A stretch of 64,000 bases of DNA from Zonotrichia leucophrys gambelii (lineage: Eukaryota > Chordata > Aves > Passeriformes > Passerellidae), in the NCBI RefSeq assembly GCF_028769735.1, contig NC_088171.1, positions 74,665,216-74,729,215 of the forward strand, given 5' to 3'. How positions within the stretch are numbered: position 1 is the first letter of the stretch; the number at the start of each line of letters is the position of its first letter. Positions 25,301-38,499 of this stretch are shown here, piece after piece. Below the pieces are notes generated by a model. It was not told the origin of the DNA, made no database searches, and worked only from the letters and a program-made list of their open reading frames with translations. Made by a program: the position numbers and the translations under genes.

Positions 25301-27824
25301 TGTACATCCATGAAGTGACTGGAAACTAAGAAGTTGCAGCCTACAAGCTTTACTGAGGGTCTCCCAGAGATTGCCATATTCTCCAATAATCTAGATAGCT
25401 GAGGGTCTATAACAAGGTAGTATGAAAATAAATTGATAAATAATCCACACAGAACAAATTTCTTAAAAAGAGGGCAAGGAGTTTTTGCTGTCAAAGGAAA
25501 TCCTTTCCCTAATGATCCAAAATCACAGCTTAGGGCTGGGGTCTGTGTGATATGCATACTGTGCATGTTCACTAGTTGAGAAGTTAGTGCTACAAAAATG
25601 ACCTCCCATATGAACAGGTTCAGGATATAAACAACATGACAGAAGTGCAAAGTTAACCTGTGTGAAGGTGTAAAGCAAGCTTGACTATGTAGCACATTCT
25701 AGAACACAGCCAAGTTGTAAACTTCTCTGTTTTAATTTCCTAGGGTCATTATTATATTTAGGAACACATTTTAGTAGACTGCTAAAAGCAAATAGTGTTA
25801 GTTCTTCAGTTCTATTTTGAAATACTCTGTAAGGATATTCCTCTATCTTTTATAAAGTTTTCTTTCTTTTTTTTTCTTCTTTAAATGCTAAGGGATTCCT
25901 CATTTCTGTTGCTTCTCATTTTTTCTCTGAATGTTCTCTTCTGCACATTAATTTTACGCTTAAGCTTCTCCTGTAAGCAGTGGAACCCTTTGATACTTCT
26001 CAAACCAAATACACAATAGTACAAAATATTTGACCATGTAAATTATCACTCCAGAACGCACACAGAGAATCAGTCCCTCCTAAAAATATCCTTACACATG
26101 TCAAAGAGATCCTTATATTTAGCCAAACCTTAAGAAAAAAAGGAAAATTCAAAGTATAGGTGTTGTTCCACATGAAATGTAACACTCACTTCATTTACAT
26201 TAGGTGAGTATACAGTGACATCACTATTATCAGGAAATAGTTTATATAGCTGAAAGAAAGATAATTAATTAAATCTTCATTTTATTAGTCTAAGAAAATA
26301 GAAGAGAATGTAGAAATATTGAAATTTCATATGCTTGCACATAGACAATGAAGAAATATTATGAAAGATTCAGAAAAAATATAGTTGTGACCACTGCAAT
26401 TTCATATGGCAGCAAATAGCAAACCTTTCCTGTTTTAATGACTCTTAAGGTGTAGTAAAAAGTTCTGAAGAAAATTGCTGATTTTTTTTTCTACCTCTGG
26501 CAAAATGGCACTGATTTTCTACACATACAAAATATTGGTGAGTCAAAATTATATTATATTAATAATTATTACAGTATATTATTATTAATAATTATATTTT
26601 CAGTTATGAAGTGATATATTTTCATAAGGTATAAAAAAGTTGTAATTATCACTAAATGCCTATTCATTAAATGATTTTTTTTTTTGTTATAGGTTAATAA
26701 TGAAGGAAAAAATAAAAGCCGTTACCTCCACTTTAGAGTTACCAAGCTCTTTATTTACAAATGGCCTTACAATAACAAAACCAAATAATCCCTGAAACAC
26801 TGCAATTGCAGCCCACTTTTGGGTCTCAATCCATGTCAGAACCTGGCTATACTGAAACAAAGGCAGTTCTACCCCTCTGTGTGTCCACAGCTCATTCAGA
26901 GTGCTTCCTTGTCTTTCATACACCAATCACTTTGCACTTTGGAGAGTGGAACACTATCAAATTTGACATTGCCGCAGGCCCCCTTAACAAAGCAGAACAT
27001 CAGCAAGAAAAAGATTTTGTCTTGGTCTGCGAATTGAATATATTCTTACAGGCTTGATTCTGAAGTGAAATTATCATGTTTAACTCACTCCCTCCACCAA
27101 CTGAAATGTAAGAGCTAGTCTGAATAGCTGGAGGGCCAGCTGAGAGCTCCACTTGGAAAGCACCAGAGTATGCATGCATACTCAAAACTGTGTCAGAATT
27201 ACTAACAATATAAACATAAATTTTAGTAATGAAAATACAGACCTCAGGAAAGATTACAGTGCTTGCTATTATGGGAGAAGAGTCACAAATATCAACTTGT
27301 ACAGAAATTCAGTCTGAATCTGTGAATAAAAATATTTTCATTCTTTCAACAGAAAAGATCATTCAGAGTACATACATCTAAAAGATCAACTACCATTGGA
27401 TATCTTTTACAAGTATATCAATCCTTTTATTATCACAAAAAAATAAGCCAGAGAAATATTATATGCCTTGGATTTGCTTGCTACCTATTCTCTGCCCCTT
27501 TTTATATAACACAACAGAAACATTCTTTTCTTCAGCAAGCTTTATATGCATCTTACAAAACACTTAAGAATTTTCTTTGAGATTGAGGAAAATGTTGGTG
27601 CTACACCATTTTACTGAACAGCACCTAAGAGCAGACTTTCATAGCAAGAGATATGCAACATACAGATTTTTTGCAGGCAAAATGGTCATAACTTGTGGAT
27701 TTTTACTTTGTTTAATTACTGTTGGTTAACACAAAAATTCTGATGATCCATTAAGACATTATGGAAAAAACAAATCAAACAGTTCAGCAAATAATGAAAG
27801 AAACATTTTTCCTACCCCTTACCC

Positions 27825-28270
27825 AGGTTCAGCTTCAGGCAAGCACCTCTGTTCTCCCCTTCTGAGTCTCAGCCTCCCTTCACTTTTGCTTTATGTTCAG
27901 TCCCTCCCAGATCCTTTAGTGAGGTGTTGGGTGGTGAAGAGCCTGAGTGCCAGAGCACAATGGCTTCTGCACACAGCTCCTTTCTTTTCCCTGTGTTGCA
28001 GCAGGGGTAGCCCTAGGCTGCAGTCCCTCCAGGGTACCTGGTACCTGTCCCACACAATGCTTCCCATGGTCTCCAGCCGCTGAGAGCAGCACTTCCTCTG
28101 TCATCGAGCACATCCTCCCTAAGCGTGTCAGCAGGCTTTGTCTGCAATAGTGTCCCTTCTGCCTCTTTTCCATCTTCTCCCACCCTCCCAAATGTTTCTG
28201 TCTCTCACACAGGTCTGCTCAGAGATGCCAAATGACCTGGCTGTGGCTTTGGCAGGCAGCAGGCAGCTCA
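27825..28270 (-). mobile_element. Possible decayed ERV/LTR fragment
   Basis: A GC-rich patch in an AT-rich region. Read on the minus strand it ends with 'gaagctgaacctggg' (27825-27840), which also occurs in plus orientation at 38976-38989 in a better-preserved ERV-type repeat. Phrases such as 'gagcacatcctccct' and 'ggctgcagtccctccagg' on the plus strand also fit the antisense of that family. The similarity is patchy, so the assignment is tentative. The short open frames here on both strands (27886-28386) are attributed to base composition. Confidence 0.4.
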
Positions 28271-29143
28271 CAACCACGGTGACCCCCAGGTGCAACGATG
28301 CTGGATGTATGCAGCATGCACAGGAGCCCAAAGAACCATTTCTCCACCCACTTCATGCAATACAGAATTCTGAACTAGAAGATTGACTACATCATCACTG
28401 AAATGAGGACTATAACAACATGTAAATTTTAAATCTGAGTATTAAACCTCAATATATATATACAGGAAAACCTGAAAAACAGAGATCAGGTCTCAAGGTC
28501 AAAGATAAACCTATAAACTTTTGATTCACATCACAGCCTCAGAAAACTTTCAGAAAACCACATTTCCTCAAAATAAAATATCCATTGCAGAAAATATCTG
28601 TCATCTGAGCTGAAGCACTGGAGCATTGTAAGGAGTCATAAAAGCCATAAAAATGAATTGCAACAAAATAACTGCTTTAAAATAATCTAATGTGTATGAT
28701 TTAATCTAGGAAAATTCTCTCATCATTGATTGCTAGGTGTTTGTATGCTACAGTCGTATAAGAGTCCCGTGAAAACAGAAAAGTAGAAAAATTACAGCAG
28801 GCAGCTAGAAAGGATTATAAAACACCATATGTTTTTCTTTTTCACCCTTATAATAATCTTGCTGTACTGAATTCAGGATTTCTGGACATTTCAAGAATCC
28901 AGCAAGAAATTAAGCAAGTGGTCCTCACACAGAACAAAAACTAAAAATTGTTCTTTCTATTGTTACTAATATTCCCACTTTCTCACGGTTCTGATCCAGG
29001 AAACATGAAGGTTTCCTGAATTCCAGAAAAAAGATTTTCTTCCACTTTATTGGTTTTTTTTATCCATCTGTTTGCATAGCTGGGGAATTGATATCAGCTG
29101 GACACAAAATGCAAACCACATCATTTAGTGATACATAATATCT

Positions 29144-29210
29144 CGTTTTTGGTCTGGGTTTTGGTTTTTTGTCTGTTTATTTGCTTTATTTTTTTTTTGT
29201 TTTTGTCTAG
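29144..29210. repeat. G/T-rich low-complexity tract
   Basis: Runs of T broken by G (gggttttggttttttg type). It is the complementary counterpart of the C/A-rich tracts elsewhere in the window. Confidence 0.7.
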
Positions 29211-32200
29211 TACTAGTGAGTATGGCTAGAATAGGGGAGAGCCATGTATCATCTGTGGCACCTACACACCTCCAACTACCACTTGCTTATGACACTTAGG
29301 GTTAATAGCCCTAGCCCAGACTCCTTGATTTTATAACAAATTTTATAACAAATCAGGGGGTTTCATATTTGATTTTTATCAACCTCTTGTTTTCCATCTT
29401 AAATCTATTGTGAGGGGGTGAAGCCAGCAGCAGTTATTTAGCAAGGTTTGTCTGGGGTTTCTTTGCCCTTCCAGACCAGAACAGACTAAGCCAGTCTGTT
29501 AGAGCTGGGCAGCTGCCATCAAGATCTGAGCTCTTTCACATCAACTTTTCCCTATGACAGCTTGTGTACATTTTTCTTCCCAAATTATTAAATAAAATAG
29601 GACAAATACTGGTAATGTTTCATCACTTTTTGTGATAATGCATTACAGATCTGATAAATGACCTCACCTGACTTTAGGATCTAGATGAAAGATTAAACAA
29701 CAGTTAAACTAAGTTTTCTTGATAAATATTTGGAAGGACTGACTGAAATCAATAATGGAAGCATTTGAACAATTAAGCAAGAAGCAGAAAATGTTTCAAA
29801 TAGTAAGGTAATTTATGCCTTTATAAACACAGGGAACAGAAACTAATACACAGATCTGCAAATAAATATTGCAATAAAAATATCTTGCTGCATTATAATA
29901 TGTTTACTTAAATAGCAAGTAAAAAATAACAAAAATATGTAAATTAAAAGTATCAGAGATTCTAAAGTCAAGTTCCAAAATGAATCATTTGTTGTACCAC
30001 AGAACTTAACTCTAAATTTAAGAAACTTAAATGAATTACCATGATGCAGTATGTCATCTGATGTACAGCAACTCATAAAACCCTTGTGCAACCAGGGTAG
30101 ATACATCTCCTACATCCTGTTGCTTCACAACTGTCCTGGAGAAATGGAGGGGAACAAAACTCCTGTGGATCAGTTGATTCACAGTAACCACTTACTTTCT
30201 GGTTGCATAGTATTGTGTTTGAGACTTAAATGGGAAAATAATGGCTAATTCTGATATTTTTATCAGTCTAGTTAATATTACAATGTAGACCTTAATAAAT
30301 AAAAAAAAAAAGAATAAGTGAGCAAAACAGCAAAATAATACCAATGTCAATCATGTGACCATTTGTTCATTATTTTGAATATACTATAATGAATCTATAA
30401 AATAAATTTATTCAAAATATGGGATGTATGCTGTACCACATGACATTCAATTCAAATTATAATAGCAAAACTGTAAAAATAAAAATCTTTATATTAATGC
30501 AAATTTTTAGCTGCCATAATTATCTCTGTTACAGTTCTTTATTCCATCTTTTTTCTTCTGAAATGTCTCTGCAAAGCAGTATCTCCCTCAAATAAAAGAA
30601 ATCAACTCAATCAATTTCAAATCTTAATAGATACCAAAAAAAGGGCAGTAATTTCCACAGCATTTAGCTGAAGTTAAAATATGAAGACTCATCCAGCATT
30701 TACAAAAATATGTCTGAGTCTTCGCCAGGAGATGTGCCTTGGTTCTGAACTGTGGGTTCTGGAACAATATTAAGTAACAGACAGAAGCTAACTATGAATC
30801 TTGTAACAATAAATTGGTATTGCTCAGCAGAGGCATAACTCTGTCAAAGAACTTTAGTCATCACTTAGAATTTACAACTAATTATCTGCAGACTCTCTGC
30901 CCATTTACTGATGGTACCAAAGAGTTTGCAGTACTGTGTTTGGAATTTATTGAATGCTAAGTAGAAAATTCAGTTCCTGTATTTGCTATTGCACTGAAGA
31001 GCCACACATCCCAATTGTTATTGTCAGTACTTTCTTACTTTCAAAGTAAAAGTAAGCTTTTCCAATATATCAGAGATTCAACATGGTGATTTCAGGCTCA
31101 CAGTTTCTTGGGATGAAATCTGTTTTGTTTGTGAGCTTCCATATTTGACACAAGGACTGACTGAGATGGATAGCCACTAATTTCCAAATTGTCTCCTCTA
31201 AGTCAACCATGCCATATCGTAGTGGTAACAACATAAAAAACAATTCTCAGTCAATGCATGTTTATAAGAACTGCAGCCTTCTTGAAAGGATTAGCATTTC
31301 TGTCCCCAGCAATGACTCTAGTATTGTTTTCTTCACTTCTTGAATGAATAATTCAACAGAGAGAAGAACATGTGAAAGAGCAAGCACAGATTTACGCATT
31401 TGCTTTCTAACTATAGTACTTTTTAAGTATATGTGCCAACTACCTTCATTCTTGTGGTTTCTGGCAGATAAGAAATTGCATGCGCAGCGCTGACTGAGGG
31501 AATGTAAAGCAACACACATTCCTCATTAAAAAGAATCAAGCAATTTCAAGCTAGGAGGCTCAAACACAAAGTTTTAGAAACTCCGTGAAGTGTTTGGTCC
31601 ACTGAAAGGTTTCCCACTACATAGATAGAAAAAAAGTCAATTGTTTCCTGAAATGTATTTTTATTGAAAGTTATTTGACTCCACTGTATAGAGGTGAAAA
31701 ACAAATAAATTTATCCTCTCAAAATAAACACTTATTTTGGACACTTATTGGAAGTGTTCTGTCAGCTGGCTACAAGGAAATGAAAGAAAACACTTTCATT
31801 TTACGTCTTTTAAGGGGAATGGAATGGCATCTGTGGTGTCCAAAAAGCATGTATGCAATGACAGAATTCAGAAAAATGCAGATTAAAAAAAGTTGCTTTG
31901 AATTTCATGTACTTTGCCTTCTATTTTTTGTGTTTCATTTAGCAATCATGTATTTGGAAAATACACTTAATTGATATGTCTCTAAAAGAACCAATTGAAC
32001 CTCATGCTAGTGAATGGCAGCGAAATCTTATCTGGGACAAAATTAACATAAATATTGCTTAAAGGAAGTGCATTGCACTAGAACAAGTGATTAAGCAGTC
32101 TTTAATTTGTTACAGAATCAAAGCAAAACTCTTAGGTCTGATCTAATTACAAAGCTGACAAAATAAGAGAGTAAATTGAAGAAATACAGATAAAATGCTG

Positions 32201-33176
32201 TAAATCCATTTATTTCTATATGTATTTTTCAAGAAAAAAACACTCATACCTTTTTTTGAACCTGGAAATAAACATTAACAAACAAAAATCAACTCCCTTT
32301 ATTAGCTTTAAAAGAAACTCATATCCTATATAGTGAGATGACATTTAGAAATATTATTTATATTCTGGTTAGGGAGACTAAAGTAAGCTGGAAAACTGTT
32401 GAGTTTAAATAGGCTGTTGAAACACTGTAAAAAAATAAAGGGAGGAGAAGGGCTATGAGCAAAACTCAAGCAAAATAATTTAATAAACTTTTAACTAATG
32501 AAATTTTAATAAAATTTAATTTTCTAAAAATTTTAAATAAAATTTTAATAAAATACTCTCTTAATATAATAGGGTAGTCTTGGCTCCTGTGAAGAAAAAA
32601 AAAAAACAAACAAAAATAAAACTAATTTCTCCACAGGTTAGATAATTTCAAGCTTTATCTAATGAGCCCAAGTAATAGAGGATTTTTCTGTTGCTTGAAA
32701 AAAAAAAAAAAAAAATCTTAATCCTTTAGCCTTGAAGTAATCTCACTGATCTTAATTAAAGTGTGTTACAGGAAAACCCTTACATAAGATCAAATGTATC
32801 TTTTTCATATAATCTGATTAAAATTTATGTACCCATTTTAGATATTAATAAATTGATGGTGTGATATCACATACCTCACAACTGAGAAAATACCTCCCAT
32901 CCAGCCAGACTAAAATAAAAGTAAATCAGCTGAAATACCAAGGCTTCAGTGGCCACAGAGAGAAAGAACAAGCAGTCAAGGATGTTGGCAGTGCCCTAGG
33001 AAGAGAACAAACCAACCCATCTCTGAGGAATGTTTGAGAAAGGTGGAAGAAGCAGTATGGATTCTGCTGAGGACTTCTCCTGCCAGACACTGGAGATATT
33101 TCTCAGTCCTGTCAACATTCACTGCAGTGCTCTGATTATCACATCTCAACTTAGTAAATAGTTAGTTCTTCTAAAG

Positions 33177-33260
33177 ACAAAATAAACAAATCAAACAAAA
33201 ACAAACAACTCCAAGCAACCAAAAAACAAAGCCAACAAAACCTGCCCAAATAAATAAAAA
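33177..33260. repeat. C/A-rich low-complexity tract
   Basis: Irregular caaa and ccaa units over about 80 bases. Confidence 0.75.
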
Positions 33261-33546
33261 GCATCTCCACCCCAAACATCACTTGCCACCACCCTCAAAG
33301 AGCAAGATTATATAATTTTAATTACAAAAAAAATGTAGTTATAAAGAGAACAATTTAACCAATCCTAGGAAGAATAAGCTGCAGTGACATAAACACTTTT
33401 AGCAAATTTCCTTGGGACTACTATTCATCAATTTCCTCATTTGTGGTGATGAAATAACACCGTTTTATAAATCCTAGTTACCTGTGACATGGGCAACTAC
33501 CTTCTACCTGTCAATTATCTGTGGCTTAAAAGTACAGTTTTCTATA

Positions 33547-33580
33547 AAGTCATGTTTGTTTTTTGTTTCAAACATGACTT
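33547..33580. repeat. 12-bp inverted repeat with 10-base loop
   Basis: aagtcatgtttg (33547-33558) pairs perfectly with caaacatgactt (33569-33580). Confidence 0.85.
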
Positions 33581-36322
33581 CAGCCAAAAGCTTAGTCCTT
33601 CTGTGATATGCATACATGTATACAGATATTAACCTGATACAAAAATTTTCTTTCTAACATTATTACGATATTTCTAAAAGCTAAAGAATTATTTAGAAAC
33701 ACAGTATTTAAATATTTGAGATTCAGGAACCTTGAGAGAGGTTAAACATTTATCTTGAGAAGAAATTAAGTTTGTTGGCAGTAGCCCCCAGTGTTCAATA
33801 ACATTTCAGTTGGGATTTCATGGTTCTTGTTTGTTTCTTTTTTAGGATTTAGGTAACACAAACACAATTTCATTATAACCACTGAGAATTTATATTATTT
33901 TTACCGTAGTCCTCCTTTTCATTATAATTAGATAATTAAGTATTCTGTTCTTTCTTTGAACAAACTCTCTCCACTGTAAATCACAGAGTAAAAGCTACTT
34001 CACACTTTTATGTGACAAGCACTTTAAAGAACAGCAAATATTTAGAAACAGTAAGAATAATAAAATTTTCTCTTTATTTCCTTAAGAAAATCCATCCTAC
34101 TCAATTAGGTAATGTGCAAGCAATACAACTAGTAAGCATTATGACATTGTACACAGAAGCATTTAATTACATTGCCTTTGAATACTCAATAGCCTTGAAT
34201 ATAGTTAGCATATATAACTAAACATTTTCATTTAAAAATGTACAGTTTGGCCTTTTTTCTTGGAAAATCTTAGGAGACTTTTGAAGTATACGGATCTAAA
34301 GGAGATTTTTTCATACTTTTAAGCCATCTTTAAGATGAATCAAAACTTTTTTTTTAAGTTACTGTGCTTGTTTCTGCTTTCTTATTTTTATTTCTCTATG
34401 GAAACAAAAAGCTCATTGTCTTAGTGACATCAATGAATTAATTTCTAATAAATTGCTAATAAATGGAATATTCCATTGAAAATACCTTGAAGTTTCACTA
34501 GATCTGTTGCTGTACTCAATATACCAAGCTCAATGAAAGCCAAATCAAATCTTAAGGCTAATATTTTCAAAGCCCTTAGAGAACTAAAGTTTTCTTTAAA
34601 AAGCGACCTAAGCCTTAGAGGGTTAAAACTACTGGTACATCTGTAGTTTCTCATCTCTACTAAAGTAGAAATTCCTTAGTTGTAATAAAACCAATTCAAA
34701 AATATAACACTCAGCCTCCACTGTGCACTCCTTTGCTCCATATAGGGAAAATATATAGTAGAGCACACAATATTTTAAATCACACCTAGTTAATGTCTTC
34801 CTCATAAGGGAAGAAACAAAGGATGGTACTAAAGGATACTAAGTGGTACTAAATGTTGCTTATGTCTCTTTGTAAATCAGAAAGTCCCTCAGAGGTCAGC
34901 AGGTAAGGGGATTGTTTTAAAAACTATAAGCACTGATAATTCAAGGAATTCAGTCAGTGATACCTGTCCATAGACTATGAAGCCACTGAAAGTCTAGAGA
35001 CTGTACTGAAAAAAAGACTTCAGAAGTACTGCAAAAAATGATGAGGATTCCAATGAGGTAAGATGAATATTTTCTGTGAGAAAATTAAAATGTCTGACTA
35101 CACTGTACTAGCAGGAACACAGGAGAAAAAACTTTAAAGTTAATAGACTTAGCTAATATCTAAGAAAAGCCAATCAGTTGCAAAAATTTCATAAAAGATC
35201 AATTTGTATTTTTGTTGTCAAAAAACCAAAGTATCAAGAGAAATGAAGACCGGTACATTTCTTGAAATTTTAAAATAAAAAATGAATACTTTTTTAAAAG
35301 ACATCATTCACTGCAAGCCTTTGGCCTTAAGATACCAGGCAATGTTAAATATGCAGGCATAAAAGTGGTACCTCTGGTTTTAACATAGATGAGTCTGTAC
35401 ATCTTAGCTCTCCTCCTTTTGATCACCTCTGTATCACCTGACGGCCCCTAAGGTTCATGACAGAAAATCATAAAGGTGGGGAAAATAATTCTTTTTGGTT
35501 CTTAAGCAAGCTGTGTGACACTGCAGATAAAGGGTAAACAATCCATGAGCTCTCCCAATCTATTTTGTTAAAAATACTAAGCATACTTTCTTTTTAACAT
35601 ATAATTTATTCCCAAAGAACATATGCTATGCTGAAATTTCAGTAACAGCTGTCCATGAATATGGACTACTAATTTATATAATGGATTACTAACATATTAA
35701 ATTCTGCAACCGCAATTTACAAAATAGACTAAATCCTAGCACAGAACATTTCTTTTCTTTCCAGAACACAGTCTAATAATATGAATTTGTAATTTTCAAG
35801 CACTATCCGTTGTACATTTGCATTATACAAGGGTATATTTTCTCTGGTTTCCATGTCCTTGACTTTCTGTTTATTTTTTACCCTATGATTTATGTGGCGT
35901 CTTTGAGGGAAGAGGTTGTGTATAAATCTATTGCATTCTCAGCCTCATTATTAGTAATGGATTAATTTTCAGTTTCATCACTAAAAACAGTTCATTATCT
36001 GCAAAGGCAAAATTATCTTCATATAGATTCTGAGGTAATTGATTCCTCTATTTATATACTGAAGGAAATGTTGCTCACATAAATTGCGAAAGAAAAGTCT
36101 TTTTCTTCCCCTCCCCCTTTGTTCCATACAACAATGACATGAAAAACCAGCATTTACACTCATAATAAAAAAATATCAGAAAAACCAAGATTAGTTACTC
36201 CCAATGATTATAATCATTGCAGAAATTGTTTCTTAATGATCTAGGTTGGATAAATGAAACGGACACCATCTTACATCATGACCAAAACTCTCTTAAAACA
36301 TCACTGGAAAGAAAAATTCTAT

Positions 36323-36348
36323 TTATTAATACTTGCAAGTATTAATAA
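36323..36348. repeat. Perfect 26-bp palindrome
   Basis: ttattaatacttg (36323-36335) is directly followed by its exact reverse complement (36336-36348), with no spacer. The first flanking pair does not match. Confidence 0.95.
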
Positions 36349-36940
36349 TTACCATTTTCATTTTTCTTTTTTATTATTCTCTAGAATTACAATAGTATTA
36401 CTCTATAACTGGAAATTATTTCTCACTCAAATGGTGAGAAAGGGAGGACTGAACAGAAGTGTTCTGAGCACTTTTAATAAAGGGGAACACACTTTTTTTC
36501 TTTCTAATTTTAATTTTGATCAATTTATTTAATATCTGAAGTGGAGCAAGGGACAAGCAGATTGACCATATGGGTTCCTTTAGGTTCACTGATGGTATGA
36601 TTTTGTCCCAGATCTATTGTGCTAAGTGGCTTAGATCTAGGTACTTCTGCATCTGTATTTGTGGACCTATATATTGCTTCAAATTGCTTTAAATTATAAG
36701 CATTATAAAATATTACTCCATAGATAGCATGGTTAGAAATCAGATAAACAAGAAAATTTGGTTCTTAACTTACTTCACAATAGTATAAACCAGTTGCAGG
36801 GAAAACAAAAGGTAAAGTTAAAGAAAACTGAAAAATTACAAACACTGAGTCAACATACATGCTAAAGGGAAAGAAACAGAGAATCTAGCAGAGTGGATAG
36901 TATGTGTTATAAGAGTATAAAAACTTGTAAGAATAAAATA

Positions 36941-37850
36941 TGTTTGCTGCTACCTGGGTGGAATACAGTAAGTATGCCTGATTTTCCACACACAACACAA
37001 GCGAAGGGTGGAGTGGAAACTCCCCGGCCAGCCTCTGTTGAAATCCTTGCATGGGGGGAACCTGGTAGTACCTGGTAGCTGATGAGCTGCATAGCAGCTG
37101 TCAACCAAGGGAGAAAAAGGAAGATTTTTTTGCTGTAAAGCCAGCGAGCATGGCAAACTCATAGACATACACCTGCATCCCAAAGATTATCTCAGAAGTA
37201 AAAATGATGTTATCTAGCTCCAAGGTAAGACACCATCCACTGAACATCAGGTATGACCGGAGCCCTTCAAGCTCCACCTGAGGTAAAAATATTTTGAGTT
37301 AAAAATGGGAAGAAGTTAGGGAAGACTCTATTGGTACTTCTGGGATCAGTTGACAGCCTGAACTTGTCTTCACCCCCATAGGGGTGCCTATTGGGCAAGA
37401 ACTGTACTTATGTGTCACAATGATTACTTCAAGCCAGCTTTTATTTGGGATTAGAGCTCATTGGTGTATTGTTCTAAATGAGTTTTTGCAACTAGATTTT
37501 ACCAACAGCAATCCTTGAATCTTAACCTGACACAATTTTCTATTATATTAGTAAAAAATGTTATTCCATAAGCTGTTTGTGTGAGTCTTCCAGTGGCACT
37601 AAAGTTGACAGAGGAGGTACCATACTCGACCGTGGAGGCCTGGGAGACGATCTCTCCATTGGCATTTGTCCCTGGATCTTTCCTGGGGCACCCACAGACC
37701 AGGTAAAGGTGGAGGCCCTGGGGGGGGCATTTCTGGTTGCCTGTGACCCTGGATAAGTCAGTCAAATGGCCCTCCAATCCAGAAGGGTGTTCAGTGAAGG
37801 GTCCCCATTACAGGACATGATACAGCAGGCACAAGGATTTCGCTTTCCTG
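36941..37850 (+). mobile_element. ERV-like LTR or untranslated retroelement sequence
   Basis: A GC-richer block that starts with tgtttgctgctacctgggtg at 36941, a TG start as in an LTR. I associate its stretches with passerine ERV sequence: 'gaaactccccggccagcctc' at 37017, 'gaccggagcccttcaagctc' near 37256, and 'gaggcctgggagacgatctc' at 37635. The right end fades at about 37850, and neither a CA end nor a target duplication was found. No retroviral protein is readable. The short open frames on both strands (36893-37183, 37499-37777) are attributed to the repeat. The orientation and class are uncertain. Confidence 0.5.
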
Positions 37851-38499
37851 AAGTGCTGACAGACTAATCAAACACAAAGAGTGTGAAAAAAATCTCCCTT
37901 TTCATGTGACACCAGAAGAAAATTAGACTTCACTACAAATAATTTAAAACCATCTTAGAAATAGTCCTGACTTCATTACTATATCTACTAAGTTCATTTG
38001 TACTTTTCCATTTCTCACGAGTGGTCCTCATGGTCTTTTATATCTTCATTTGGTCATCCAAATTGAAACGGGTTTTTATTTTTTATTTTTCTTTGAAATT
38101 CTTGTGGACATATTTACAAAATGAAACCACCATATTCTCCTATATATTCCTCAGAAAGAACACGAACATGAAAAAATTAAATAATTTAGTCTCTCTTGTA
38201 ACATCAGGGCCCTTTGATAATGTACTTCAAGTTATTTCTTGGTACTATGGTGTTTATTTTCATGATTTTATAAAATTAAAGAACATGTGAACTTTGAAAT
38301 AATCCCCAAAGCCTTTGTGTTAGATTGCTCACACAATGGGGATTTTGGAACATACCATGATTTCCTGCACCAGCAAGATGACTTTCTCAAAGGTAGGAAG
38401 CCTAGGAAGTCTCCTTTTGAAAGACAATGACTGCAAGTCAGGGCTTGGTTGAGTAATAAACTGACTTTTCAGACTCCAGTACAATTGAAACCTCGACAA
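37851..38499. other. Unassigned spacer between two ERV-like blocks
   Basis: AT-rich sequence with no recognised element. An 89-codon open frame (38021-38290) has no known domain. Confidence 0.5.

Larger units (their letters stand above)
20114..27824. other. AT-rich unassigned non-coding sequence
   Basis: About 7.7 kb with no gene or transposon recognised. It includes a poly-A/G run (about 20476-20500), C/A-rich tracts (21834-21916, 22222-22306) and a short 'catgtgaatgtt' triplicate (about 23090-23127). A 145-codon minus-strand open frame (25258-25695) has no recognisable domain. A GC-richer patch of unknown nature lies at 26790-27180. Confidence 0.6.
28271..36940. other. AT-rich unassigned non-coding sequence
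   Basis: About 8.7 kb without a recognised gene. Its structures are a G/T-rich tract (29144-29210), a short tandem 'ttttataacaaa' (about 29330-29353), poly-A runs (30300-30311, 32699-32715), a C/A-rich tract (33177-33260), a hairpin (33547-33580) and a perfect palindrome (36323-36348). The patch 32880-33130 is less AT-rich but unidentified. Confidence 0.6.

Noticed and set aside
25258..25695. 145-codon minus-strand open frame as a gene
   Set aside because: No recognisable domain, AT-rich codon use, and no splice or promoter context; length is within chance for 64 kb read in six frames.
27886..28386. Cluster of short open frames on both strands as exons
   Set aside because: GC-rich composition makes stops rare, frames overlap on both strands, and the patch resembles a decayed ERV.
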